This document shows positions 17,085 through 25,454 of a DNA stretch of 37,552 nt, in pieces. The notes under the pieces are model-generated. The model was not told where the DNA came from, searched no databases, and saw nothing but the letters and a program-made list of their open reading frames with translations. Source of the DNA: an uncultured Alcaligenaceae bacterium. Its GTDB lineage: Bacteria > Pseudomonadota > Gammaproteobacteria > Burkholderiales > Burkholderiaceae_B. The stretch spans positions 1 through 37,552 of the forward strand of contig CALFXX010000128.1 in assembly GCA_937952975.1 (NCBI GenBank), read 5' to 3'. Each line of letters begins with the position of its first letter. Positions within the stretch are counted from its first letter, which is position 1. A program made the position numbers and the translations under genes.

Positions 17085-17822
17085 ATGTTGCTTCAAGCTG
17101 AAGATGTTGGCATGTACTTTGGTGGCTTTCGCGCAGTCGATGGCGCCTCGCTGACCATTAATCAGGGCGAGATTATTGGATTGATTGGTCCAAATGGCGC
17201 CGGCAAATCCACCTTCTTTAATTGTCTGGTCGGTGACTTAAAACCCTCTAAAGGTCGGGTGCTTTTTGACGGGCACGATGTCACAAATGCCTCGCCCGAG
17301 GAGCATGCCAAGCTGGGCATCGGGCGCACGTTTCAATTACCTGCGACGTTCGAAGAATTAACCATTCTTGAAAACGTCATGGTGGGGGCGTTCTTGCGGC
17401 ATCCGAAAGTCAAGGATGCGCGTGAAAATGCACAGCGCGTACTCGATTTAACCGGATTGACTGCGTTGGCGGATCAAAAGGCCAAGAGCCTTGGTACACC
17501 TGGGCGCAAGCGCTTGGAGATTGCTCGGGTGCTCGCTACTGAACCCAAGCTCATGTTGCTGGATGAGGCGTTGGCTGGGCTGACCCCGTCTGAAGTACAA
17601 CTGGCTATTGAACTCGTGCGTCAAATCCATCAGTCTGGGATCACGCTTGTGATCGTTGAGCACATCATGGAAGTCATCTTATCTTTAACGGATCGCGTGT
17701 TAGTGTTTAATCAAGGCAAGGTGATTGCTAGCGGCGTGCCGACTGATGTGGTGAATGATCCTGCAGTGATTGAGGCGTATCTTGGTCGCTCGCAAAATAA
17801 AAAACGTGAACAAAATAAATGA
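17085..17822 (+). CDS. livG: ABC transporter ATP-binding protein, LivG family
   Basis: The protein has 245 residues. Walker A is GPNGAGKST (near 36-44) and Walker B is LMLLDEAL. The signature region reads SLGTPGRKRLEIARVL instead of the usual LSxGQQ, and the residue after the catalytic Glu is Ala rather than Pro. This is a known variant look among LivG homologues, so it is not taken as inactivation. The C-terminal LivG-type extension is present. Its stop overlaps the LivF start by four bases (ATGA at 17819-17822). Confidence 0.92.
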   Translation: MLLQAEDVGMYFGGFRAVDGASLTINQGEIIGLIGPNGAGKSTFFNCLVGDLKPSKGRVLFDGHDVTNASPEEHAKLGIGRTFQLPATFEELTILENVMVGAFLRHPKVKDARENAQRVLDLTGLTALADQKAKSLGTPGRKRLEIARVLATEPKLMLLDEALAGLTPSEVQLAIELVRQIHQSGITLVIVEHIMEVILSLTDRVLVFNQGKVIASGVPTDVVNDPAVIEAYLGRSQNKKREQNK

Positions 17823-18553
17823 ACGTTAAAAATCCTCAGTTAAAAGTCGAGCACCTTGAGGTCCGTTACGGCGATCTTGTGGGTATCGCTGATGTTTCGA
17901 TCGAGGTGCCCGCAGGATCCATTGTTGCCTTGCTTGGCTCGAATGGTGCAGGCAAGACCACCACCTTGAATGCCATTGCTGGGCTTGTACCGTCGAGTGC
18001 CGGATCGATTCGTTGGGGTGATGAAAGTATTGAAAATGAGCCGGCTTTCGCCGTGGTGCGTAAGGGGATCGCCTTGTCCCCCGAAGGGTGGCATTTGTTT
18101 ACCCAGCAAACCGTTGAACAAAATCTGATGCTCGGCACGACCCCGCTGGGTGATAAAAAATCGATTCCTGATTTACTTGAGAAAGTATTCGAGTTTTTTC
18201 CGCGTTTAAAAGAACGACGTAAGCAACGCGCCGGTACGTTGTCTGGCGGAGAGCGTCAAATGTTAGCGGTTGGTCGTGCGCTCATGAGCGCGCCTAAAAT
18301 TTTATTGCTCGATGAGCCAAGCCTTGGCCTAGCCCCGGCGATCGTTGAAACCCTCTATGAGACCCTGTCACGCTTGCATCGCGCTGGCTTGACCCTCTTG
18401 ATTGCAGAGCAATCAGTTCAACTCGCGCTTGAAGTGGCAGATTATGCCTACGTGCTTCAAACCGGAAAAACCGTGCTCGAGGGCACGGCGCAGTCGCTTG
18501 CAACAGACCCTCAGGTGCGTCGGATTTATTTAGGTTTAACCGACGCAACGTAG
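17819..18553 (+). CDS. livF: ABC transporter ATP-binding protein, LivF family
   Basis: The protein has 244 residues. Walker A GSNGAGKTT, signature LSGGERQMLAVGRAL and Walker B ILLLDEPSLGL are all intact. The LivF hallmark SPEGWHLFTQQTVEQNL is near 82-102. It is last in the receptor-H-M-G-F operon that begins at 13920. The gene converges on the amidohydrolase gene with only 14 bp between stops and no clear hairpin terminator there. Confidence 0.93.
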   Translation: MNVKNPQLKVEHLEVRYGDLVGIADVSIEVPAGSIVALLGSNGAGKTTTLNAIAGLVPSSAGSIRWGDESIENEPAFAVVRKGIALSPEGWHLFTQQTVEQNLMLGTTPLGDKKSIPDLLEKVFEFFPRLKERRKQRAGTLSGGERQMLAVGRALMSAPKILLLDEPSLGLAPAIVETLYETLSRLHRAGLTLLIAEQSVQLALEVADYAYVLQTGKTVLEGTAQSLATDPQVRRIYLGLTDAT

Positions 18554-18567
18554 TTTTTTCTAAGCCA

Positions 18568-20280
18568 TTAATGGGCAGTTTTTTGGCCTCGTAACACTTT
18601 GCCTGGCAAGGCGCCCGTTGCCTGAGCATGTTCAAAGATTGTCTGGCCACTCACGATCGTCGCTAGATAACCCTCTGCACGCTGCACTAAGCGTCGGCCG
18701 CCTGCTGGCAGGTCATGCACAAATTCTGGTCGATGCAGGGCAAGCGCGTCGGGATCAATCACGTTCATGTCGGCCTTGTATCCGACCTTTAATAGTCCGC
18801 GGTCATGTAAACCATACACCTGCGCGGTGTCTGATGTTTGACGCTTCACGATATGCTCGAGCCCGAGCAGGGGGCCGCGTGTACGACCTTTGGTCCAATG
18901 CGTCAGCATGAAAGTGGGCAAGCTCACATCGCAGATATAGTTGCAATGTGCCCCACCATCGGACAGACTGTTTACGGTGTTGCGATGCTGCATGAGCTGA
19001 TAAATATGATCAAGATTTTCGTATGAGTAGTTAAAACTTGGATAGTAAATAATCGCGCGGCCTTCTTGCTCGAGCATGATGTCGTACACCATTTCGAGCG
19101 GAACTTTGTTGGCTTGTTTGGCGAGCGCAGCCACGCTTTGGCTAGGATCTGGTTCGTAATCTGGCCGCTCGGCCATGCGATACATTTTGTGAAAACTGCC
19201 AAACAGCGTCTCGGCACGACGGTCCACCAGATCGCGCTGCTCAGTCAAAATGCGTTGTCGAATAGCAGGATCTTGTAGTTTTTTAATGCGTGCCTCAAAG
19301 GGCAGTGCGGCGATACTTTGATAGGTTGGGTGGGCGATGAATGGGTGCAGCGAGCTTTGAAACGAAAATAAAAGTCCGACGGGGCGGCCGCAAATAGCGG
19401 CAAACAAGGGCACGCCTTCAGTCTGGGCCGTATCTAGTGTTTTGACGATATCTTTCCAAAGGTCTGGCGCAGGATCCGTTTGTTGCAAATTGAACATGAC
19501 CGGCAGTTTGTTTAAGCGAGCCAGTTGCATCAACCACGGGATCTCGCCCTGCAAACCCGTATGGTTAGTGGTCATCTGAAATACCCCGTGTCCAACTTCG
19601 CCCAAGACACTGCCAAGTCCGGTGATTTCATCTGCGGTCGCAAAGGTACCCGGCGGATACTTGCGCTCGTCGTACTTATGAATAAAAGTTCGGCTTGTCG
19701 AAAACCCCATCGCACCAGCTTGCATGCCTTCGCGCACGACGTTGCGCATGGCAAATAGATCTTTGGGTGTTGCTTCGTCGTGATGAATCGCTCGGTCACC
19801 CATGACATACGCACGCACCGCTGAATGAGGGATTTGAGCCCCAACGTCGAGTGCAAAACTGCGTCGTTCAAGTGCATCAAGATATTCAGGAAAGGTCTCC
19901 CAATCCCACTGTAGACCCTCGTGTAAGACACTGCCTGGAATATCTTCAACGCCTTCCATGACTTTAATCAGCCAGTCGCGACGATCAGCATGCACAGGTG
20001 CGAAACCCATGCCGCAGTTGCCCATAATCGCAGTGGTGACGCCGTGCCAAGTAGAGGGGCTTAAGTAAGGATCCCATGTCGCTTGACCATCATAATGAGT
20101 ATGGATGTCGACCCATCCCGGAGTCACTAGAGCTCCTTGGGCATGAATCTCACGTTGTGCGTTGCCCGCTTTACCACCCACCTGAGTGATGACACCGTCT
20201 TTGACCGCAATGTCACCAGTTTGAGTTGCCGCGCCCGAGCCGTCCACAATAGTCGCGTCACGAATGATGAGGTCTTGCAT
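18568..20280 (-). CDS. D-aminoacylase/N-acyl-D-amino-acid deacylase-family amidohydrolase
   Basis: The protein has 570 residues from ATG 20280, chosen because the family N-terminus (DLIIRDATIVDGSG) begins there and AAGAAGA lies just upstream; an in-frame ATG at 20325 is less likely. Marks are VDIHTHYDGQATWDP (metal-binding HxH), MGNCGMGFAP, PHSAVRAYVMG, GAMGFSTSRT, and the C-terminal KRQTSDTAQVYGLHDRG. Such enzymes hydrolyse N-acyl-D-amino acids or other amides in a zinc-dependent TIM barrel. It is longer than classical D-aminoacylase (about 480). The upstream Bug gene (79-bp gap) probably shares the transcript and may bring in the substrate. Confidence 0.88.
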   Translation of the reverse strand: MQDLIIRDATIVDGSGAATQTGDIAVKDGVITQVGGKAGNAQREIHAQGALVTPGWVDIHTHYDGQATWDPYLSPSTWHGVTTAIMGNCGMGFAPVHADRRDWLIKVMEGVEDIPGSVLHEGLQWDWETFPEYLDALERRSFALDVGAQIPHSAVRAYVMGDRAIHHDEATPKDLFAMRNVVREGMQAGAMGFSTSRTFIHKYDERKYPPGTFATADEITGLGSVLGEVGHGVFQMTTNHTGLQGEIPWLMQLARLNKLPVMFNLQQTDPAPDLWKDIVKTLDTAQTEGVPLFAAICGRPVGLLFSFQSSLHPFIAHPTYQSIAALPFEARIKKLQDPAIRQRILTEQRDLVDRRAETLFGSFHKMYRMAERPDYEPDPSQSVAALAKQANKVPLEMVYDIMLEQEGRAIIYYPSFNYSYENLDHIYQLMQHRNTVNSLSDGGAHCNYICDVSLPTFMLTHWTKGRTRGPLLGLEHIVKRQTSDTAQVYGLHDRGLLKVGYKADMNVIDPDALALHRPEFVHDLPAGGRRLVQRAEGYLATIVSGQTIFEHAQATGALPGKVLRGQKTAH

Positions 20281-20359
20281 AGGATCTTCTTTATAAAGGT
20301 TTGAAAGATAGTTCAGTGCGTGCAACCTTCGACGATTGCGTGCTGCGAACTGACGCCAC

Positions 20360-21370
20360 TCAATCTAACGATAGCCCGATATGCTTGATGACATCGCCCC
20401 AGCGTTTATAGTCCTTTGCCACAATGGCTGCATACTCTTTTGGCCCAGCGCCGCTCAGTTCGTTGCCTTGTGACGCAATTACATCTTGTACTGCTCTAGA
20501 CATGAGTGCGGTTCTAAAGACTTGCGCCACGTTTTCAGCTAGCTCAGGTTTCATGCCTCCTGGGGCAAACAACCCCTGCCAACCGACAATGTTGAGTCCC
20601 TTGATGCCTTGTTCATCAAGTGTCGGTAAATCAGGCAAGACACTCAAGCGTCGCTCTGTCGCGGGACCGAGTAGCTTGACTTGTCCCGCGCGGCCGCTTT
20701 CAACCGCAGTGGCAGTACCGTCAAAGTAAAGTTGGACGTCGCCAGCAAGCAACGCGCGGGTTGCGTCGGATGTCCCTTTGTAGGGCACATGAACGATATC
20801 GATGCCGGCCTGCATCTTCAGGATTTCACCGTTTAAATGCGAAGTCGATCCGGGGCTGTAGGAGGCGAAATTTAGTTTTCCAGGATTGGCTTTGGCAAAG
20901 GCAATCAACTCTGCTGTGGTGTTGAAGGGCGCGTTCTTATTGGCGACCAAAACAGTTGCCGAGCGTACCAACTGCAGGATTGGTGTGAAGTCCTTAAAAG
21001 GATCGTAGGGCAGATTTTTGTAAAGGTGCGGATTTTGGGTGTGCGTGACAACAATTGTGTAAAGCAGGGTGTACCCATCGGCGGGTGCTCTGGCAACGTT
21101 TTGCGCTCCAAGCATGGTCCCTGCGCCTGGTTTGTTCTCAATCACGACCGGTGCAGCGGTTTGCTCTGTAACCTTTTGTCCGATCATGCGGGCCAGGGCG
21201 TCGCTGCCTGAGCCTGCCGGGAAAGGCACCACCACTTTAATAGCCTTGCCGGGTGCGGGCCAAGACTCGGTCGAGCTTTGTGCAAAGGCGGGGGCCGCGG
21301 CGGCACAGGCGAGGAGGCATATCCCCATTATTAAATATTGCATTGCAGCAAAAATATCGTTCAGGCGCAT
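20360..21370 (-). CDS. Bug-family (TctC-like) periplasmic substrate-binding protein
   Basis: The protein has 336 residues. A Sec signal peptide ends near AAAAPAFAQ; an internal ATG (MQYLIMG) could also start it, but AAGGA precedes the outer ATG at 21370. The ligand loop is VPFPAGSGSD, with a Ser replacing the second Gly. PGAGTMLG, ADGYTLLYT, LPYDPFKDFTPI and VPYKGTSDATRALL follow. It is divergent from the molybdenum hydroxylase operon (178-bp gap) and upstream of the amidohydrolase on the same strand. No TctA/TctB genes are nearby. Confidence 0.93.
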   Translation of the reverse strand: MRLNDIFAAMQYLIMGICLLACAAAAPAFAQSSTESWPAPGKAIKVVVPFPAGSGSDALARMIGQKVTEQTAAPVVIENKPGAGTMLGAQNVARAPADGYTLLYTIVVTHTQNPHLYKNLPYDPFKDFTPILQLVRSATVLVANKNAPFNTTAELIAFAKANPGKLNFASYSPGSTSHLNGEILKMQAGIDIVHVPYKGTSDATRALLAGDVQLYFDGTATAVESGRAGQVKLLGPATERRLSVLPDLPTLDEQGIKGLNIVGWQGLFAPGGMKPELAENVAQVFRTALMSRAVQDVIASQGNELSGAGPKEYAAIVAKDYKRWGDVIKHIGLSLD

Positions 21371-21548
21371 GTTCTTGTCCTTTTCAGCGGATCGATACGA
21401 TTAAATTTTCTTGAGCATACTTCAGACATGGAAATTTCTCAGCGGCGACCGGATCTAGGCGTTTCCACGGGACACCGTAATACAGATAGAATAGAATCAC
21501 TTACGTAATGTACGAACAAGGTTCAGACAAAATGAACGGGGATGCGAG

Positions 21549-22421
21549 ATGATGGAAATGCGTTTTGAAACACCCAAAACAGCCGAGGCCGCCTCAGCGC
21601 TGATTGCTGCGACACCTGGCTTGTCAAAAATTTTCTCAGGCGGTACCGACCTGATGGTTCATATGCGGTCGGGCAACATAAAGCCTGAGTTGGTGCTTGA
21701 TATAAAAAGCATCGCTGAAATGAATGTGATCGCCATTGAAAATGGTGGGTATCGCGTTGGTGCTGCAGTGTCTTGTATGCAACTGCTCGAGAACACCGCC
21801 TTTGCCACAATGTGGCCTGGCGTGATCGATGGCGCGAACTTGGTGGGATCGATTCAGGTGCGCGGCCGTGCGACCTTGGGTGGCAATCTTTGCAACGCGT
21901 CCCCTGGTGCGGATACTGTTCCTGCGATGATCGCTGCGGGCGCAATTGCCAGCATCGTTGGCCCGAATGGTCGTCGTGAGGTTCCCGTCGAACAGATCCC
22001 CGCCGGTCCGGGCAAAACATCGCTGGCGAAGGGCGAGTTGATCGTATCGTTTTTCTTGCCAAAGCGTGCTCCTCATTCTGGGGATGCCTATCTTCGTTTC
22101 ACGCCTCGCACCGAAATGGATATCGCGGTGGTGGGTGTCGGCCTAAGCCTGACGCTCGACGATAAAGGTGTCTGCACACATGCACGTGTCAGCCTTGGCG
22201 CTGTTGCCGATCGTGCTCTGTTAGTGCCTGAAGCCGCTGCTGCCTTGATTGGCACGACAGTTGACGCAGCTGCCTTGGCTAAATTGGCCGCTGCAGCAAG
22301 CGCCGCAGCCCGTCCAATCGACGACAAGCGCGGAACCAAAGAATTTCGAATCAAAGTAGCAGGTGTGCTCGCTAAGCGCGCAGCAGAAAAAGCGCTCGCT
22401 AGAGCGAAGGGGAAGAACTAA
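21549..22421 (+). CDS. Molybdenum hydroxylase FAD-binding subunit (CoxM-like)
   Basis: The protein has 290 residues. The FAD-binding motifs are FSGGTDLMVHMRSG near 30-43 and RGRATLGGNLCNASPGADT near 103-121, typical of the medium subunit of xanthine dehydrogenase/CO dehydrogenase-family enzymes. It carries electrons from the 2Fe-2S subunit to an acceptor. It is first in an S/M/L-type operon; its TAA abuts the ATG of the next gene with no gap. A weak promoter-like pair (TTCCAC, 18 nt, TAGAAT) lies at 21463-21492. The substrate is not predictable from this subunit. Confidence 0.9.
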   Translation: MMEMRFETPKTAEAASALIAATPGLSKIFSGGTDLMVHMRSGNIKPELVLDIKSIAEMNVIAIENGGYRVGAAVSCMQLLENTAFATMWPGVIDGANLVGSIQVRGRATLGGNLCNASPGADTVPAMIAAGAIASIVGPNGRREVPVEQIPAGPGKTSLAKGELIVSFFLPKRAPHSGDAYLRFTPRTEMDIAVVGVGLSLTLDDKGVCTHARVSLGAVADRALLVPEAAAALIGTTVDAAALAKLAAAASAAARPIDDKRGTKEFRIKVAGVLAKRAAEKALARAKGKN

Positions 22422-22898
22422 ATGTCTAAGCATCACGTCACAACAGTTATTAATGGTGATCCGGTTGAGTTTTTATGTCAGCCGAATGTTTCTTTGCTCG
22501 ATGTCTTGCGAGACGAGTTGAACATGACCGGCACGAAAGAGGGCTGCGGTACGGGCGATTGTGGCGCCTGTAGCGTCACGCTCGATGGCCGCTTAGTGTG
22601 CTCATGTTTGGTCTTAGGGGTTGAGGCACAAGGTAAATCGATTCAAACAATCGAAGGTATGGCAAACGGCGAAACCTTGCATGTGTTGCAGCGCAAGTTT
22701 CTTGAGCACGCAGCCTTGCAGTGCGGCATTTGCACCCCAGGGTTTTTGATTGCTGCGCGTTCACTACTTGAGCGCAACAACAATCCAACTGAAGAAGAAG
22801 TGCGTTTTTGGTTGGCAGGCAATTTGTGCCGTTGCACCGGTTACAACAACATCATTACCGCGGTGCTTGAAGCCGCGCGCGAAATGCGAGGAGCTTAA
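22422..22898 (+). CDS. Molybdenum hydroxylase 2Fe-2S subunit (CoxS-like)
   Basis: The protein has 158 residues and eight cluster cysteines in the expected spacing. C42, C47, C50 and C62 form the plant-type ferredoxin cluster; C101, C104, C136 and C138 form the second cluster (CGICTPG and LCRCTGY). It passes electrons between the molybdenum and flavin subunits. The ATG follows the previous stop directly, suggesting translational coupling. Confidence 0.95.
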   Translation: MSKHHVTTVINGDPVEFLCQPNVSLLDVLRDELNMTGTKEGCGTGDCGACSVTLDGRLVCSCLVLGVEAQGKSIQTIEGMANGETLHVLQRKFLEHAALQCGICTPGFLIAARSLLERNNNPTEEEVRFWLAGNLCRCTGYNNIITAVLEAAREMRGA

Positions 22899-22900
22899 TC

Positions 22901-25177
22901 ATGTTGACAAACACTAAAGATATTGAGCAAGTCATGAAGGTAGTGGGTACTAGCCCAGTGCGCCCCGACGGTGTGCCAAAAGTGACTGGTATGGCACAGT
23001 ATGGTGCCGATTATTCTTTGCCTGGCATGTTATGGGCAAAAGTATTACGTTCGCCGCATGCGCACGCGCGCATTTTATCGGTTGATACCTCTAAGGCTGC
23101 GGCTTTGCCGGGCGTAAAAGGCATCATCTTAGGTTCTGACTTTCCAGATCATCCCTTTGATTATGTGGGTCCAGAGCGCGTTGCACAAAACTATTGGCAC
23201 ATGACGCGTAACATTATGGCGCGCGAAAAAGCGCTGTTTGAAGGTCACGCGATTGCCGCCGTTGCAGCAACGACCTCAGCCATCGCGGCTGAAGCTATTA
23301 GCCTAATCGAAGTGAAGTACGAAGTCTTGCCGCACTGCATTGACGTTGAAGACGCAATGAAGCCAGATGCACCTCTGTTGTTTGAGGACATGATCACGCG
23401 CGGTGTTGATCCTGCGCCTAGCAAGCCTTCAAATATTTCTAAGCGCTTAGAGTTCAGCGTCGGTGATATCGCAGCAGGTTTTGCCTCTGCTGACGAAGTC
23501 GTCGAGATGAGCTTTAAAACCGCAGCTGTGCATCAGGGCTACATCGAGCCTCACTCTTGCTTGGCACGCTATGGTGCCGACGGTCAGTGCGAACTGTGGT
23601 CTGCCAGCCAAGGTCACTTTGTGGTGCGTGCGTACACTGCAAAATTGGTCGGCATGGAGATCGGCAACCTGTTGGTACATCCTGCAGAGATCGGTGGTGG
23701 CTTCGGTGGTAAAACGGTGGTCTACGTCGAACCGATGGCTGTTTTGCTTTCACGCAAAACCGGGCATCCTGTCAAAATCATGATGAGCCGCGAAGACGTG
23801 TTTAAGTCAACAGGCCCAACCTCAGGTTCTTCGATGACGGTTAAGATCGGCGTCAAAAAAGACGGCACGATCGTTGCCGCTGAAGGTTTGTTCAAGTTTC
23901 AAGCAGGCGCCTTCCCAGGTTCTCCTGTCATGAACGCTACCATGTGCGCGTTTGCACCCTACATCATCCCTAACGTTAAATCGGTCGGTTTTGATGTGGT
24001 CAGTAACCGTCCAAAATCGGCAGCGTATCGCGCGCCAGGTTCGCCAATTTCGGCTTTTGCTGTTGAAAGCGTGTTGGATATTCTGGCCAAAAAGATTGGT
24101 ATGGATCCGCTCAAGATGCGTTTGAAAAACGCTGTGAAAGCTGGTTCGCCAACGGCTTGGGGTCCTAAGCACTCGCATGATGGCTATGCTGAAACGATTC
24201 AGGCCTTGCTTGATCATCCACAGTACAACAAGCCTTTGGGTAAGAACCAAGGCCGTGGTGTTGCCTCTGGTTTTTGGTTCAATGGCGGTGGCGAGTCGAC
24301 CGCATCGGTGCATATCAACGAAGACGGTACGGTTGTGATCGCGACCGGCAGTATGGACGTTGGTGGTTCACGTGCTTCGATGGCCTTGATGGCCGCTGAA
24401 ACTCTTGGCGTGCCTTACGAATCAGTGCGCTCAACAGTCGCTGACACAGCCTCGATTGGCTACAACCATGTGACGGGTGGTTCACGTGTGACCTACGCAA
24501 CAGGTATCGCGGTTGTTGAGGCTTGTAATAAGGTCATCGAAGACCTGCGTCTGCGTGCATCATTGATGTGGGACACCGACATTAAAAACGTCGTGTGGTC
24601 TGACGGCTATGCCAAGCCTGTTGATCCGAGCGTTGGCAACTTTGAGCCTCTCTCTTTGAAAGCCATCGCCAGCAAGCGTGCGGTGACAGGTGGCCCGATT
24701 GGTTACGAAGCTTCAACGAACGCGGGTGGTCAGGCTCCTGGCTTTTCAACACAATTTGTAGATGTTGAAGTTGACCCTGAAACTGGTGCAGTCAAGATTC
24801 TGCAGTTCGTTGCAGCTCAAGACGTTGGTCGCGCGATTCACCGTGACTACTGCGCCGGTCAAATCGTCGGCGGTGTGGTGCAGGGTATCGGTTGGGCCTT
24901 GAACGAAGAATATATCTACGACAAGAACGGTCGCCTCTCAAACGCAGGTTTCCTAGACTACCGTATCCCGGTCGCCTCGGATTTGCCGATGATCGAAGCT
25001 GTCTTGGTTGAAGTCCCTAACCCAAGTCATCCTTTCGGTGTGAAAGGCGTAGGCGAAGCAAACATCGTTCCTCCGATGGCTGCGATTGCCAACGCTATCG
25101 AAAACGCGATCGGTCGACGTATGACAGATCTGCCGATGTCGCCACCTAAAGTGTTGGCCGCGATTGATGCAGGCTGA
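22901..25177 (+). CDS. Molybdenum hydroxylase large subunit, molybdopterin-binding (CoxL/XdhB-like)
   Basis: The protein has 758 residues. The Moco-binding motif GGGFGGK is at 265-271, AYRAPG at 375-380, and the C-terminal GVGEA holds the likely catalytic Glu719. The active-site loop is AYRAPG, not the AYRCSFR of true CO dehydrogenases, so it is a general xanthine-dehydrogenase-type hydroxylase for an aldehyde or N-heterocycle. GAGGAG (near 22888-22893) precedes ATG 22901. No maturation gene such as coxD/E/F or xdhC is in the window. Its last 11 bases overlap the MoaD-like gene. Confidence 0.94.
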   Translation: MLTNTKDIEQVMKVVGTSPVRPDGVPKVTGMAQYGADYSLPGMLWAKVLRSPHAHARILSVDTSKAAALPGVKGIILGSDFPDHPFDYVGPERVAQNYWHMTRNIMAREKALFEGHAIAAVAATTSAIAAEAISLIEVKYEVLPHCIDVEDAMKPDAPLLFEDMITRGVDPAPSKPSNISKRLEFSVGDIAAGFASADEVVEMSFKTAAVHQGYIEPHSCLARYGADGQCELWSASQGHFVVRAYTAKLVGMEIGNLLVHPAEIGGGFGGKTVVYVEPMAVLLSRKTGHPVKIMMSREDVFKSTGPTSGSSMTVKIGVKKDGTIVAAEGLFKFQAGAFPGSPVMNATMCAFAPYIIPNVKSVGFDVVSNRPKSAAYRAPGSPISAFAVESVLDILAKKIGMDPLKMRLKNAVKAGSPTAWGPKHSHDGYAETIQALLDHPQYNKPLGKNQGRGVASGFWFNGGGESTASVHINEDGTVVIATGSMDVGGSRASMALMAAETLGVPYESVRSTVADTASIGYNHVTGGSRVTYATGIAVVEACNKVIEDLRLRASLMWDTDIKNVVWSDGYAKPVDPSVGNFEPLSLKAIASKRAVTGGPIGYEASTNAGGQAPGFSTQFVDVEVDPETGAVKILQFVAAQDVGRAIHRDYCAGQIVGGVVQGIGWALNEEYIYDKNGRLSNAGFLDYRIPVASDLPMIEAVLVEVPNPSHPFGVKGVGEANIVPPMAAIANAIENAIGRRMTDLPMSPPKVLAAIDAG

Positions 25178-25448
25178 AGTTGCAACCACTCCTGTTAAAG
25201 CCGTCAAGGTGACCTTCACCGCCGGCTTTAGCAGGCGTTATACCGATAGCATTCGAGAGTTCGAAGTGCAGGCAAAAAACATTCGTGGCGTGATCCGCGC
25301 CATGAATGAATTGTTTCCTGGTTTGGGCGAAACGCTCGAAGAAGAAACCTCAATCGCAATTGATGGTGTGATTCATGAGGTTGATTACACCCAGGCTGTT
25401 AAGCCCGGCTCTGAGGTATTTTTTATACCAAGAATAGAAGGTGGTTAG
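25167..25448 (+). CDS. MoaD/ThiS-family small beta-grasp protein ending in Gly-Gly
   Basis: The protein has 93 residues from ATG 25167. The pattern VKVTFTAGF, a central helix (IRGVIRAMNELFPGLGE), AIDGVIHEVDYTQAVKPGSE and the final FIPRIEGG matches ubiquitin-like sulfur carriers of the MoaD/ThiS type. The C-terminal Gly-Gly is the residue pair thiocarboxylated in that family. The start overlaps the large hydroxylase subunit by 11 bp, so its expression is tied to the enzyme. It may serve cofactor supply for this enzyme or another sulfur-transfer task (inference). It is not adjacent to a MoaE gene. Confidence 0.8.
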   Translation: MQAEVATTPVKAVKVTFTAGFSRRYTDSIREFEVQAKNIRGVIRAMNELFPGLGETLEEETSIAIDGVIHEVDYTQAVKPGSEVFFIPRIEGG

Positions 25449-25454
25449 TTGATC

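Noticed and set aside
17085..17822. LivG as a degenerate, inactive ATPase
   Set aside because: Walker A and the catalytic Glu are intact, and the altered signature resembles a known LivG variant.
18568..20280. Dihydroorotase, hydantoinase or urease alpha subunit
   Set aside because: The MGNCGMGFAP and GAMGFSTSRT motifs and the length fit the D-aminoacylase branch better.
21523..22062. 179-codon open frame on the minus strand opposite the FAD subunit
   Set aside because: It lies wholly opposite a strongly supported FAD-binding gene and encodes a His/Arg/Ser-rich low-complexity product typical of antisense shadows.
22901..25177. True carbon monoxide dehydrogenase large subunit
   Set aside because: The active-site loop is AYRAPG, lacking the AYRCSFR cysteine of form I CO dehydrogenase.
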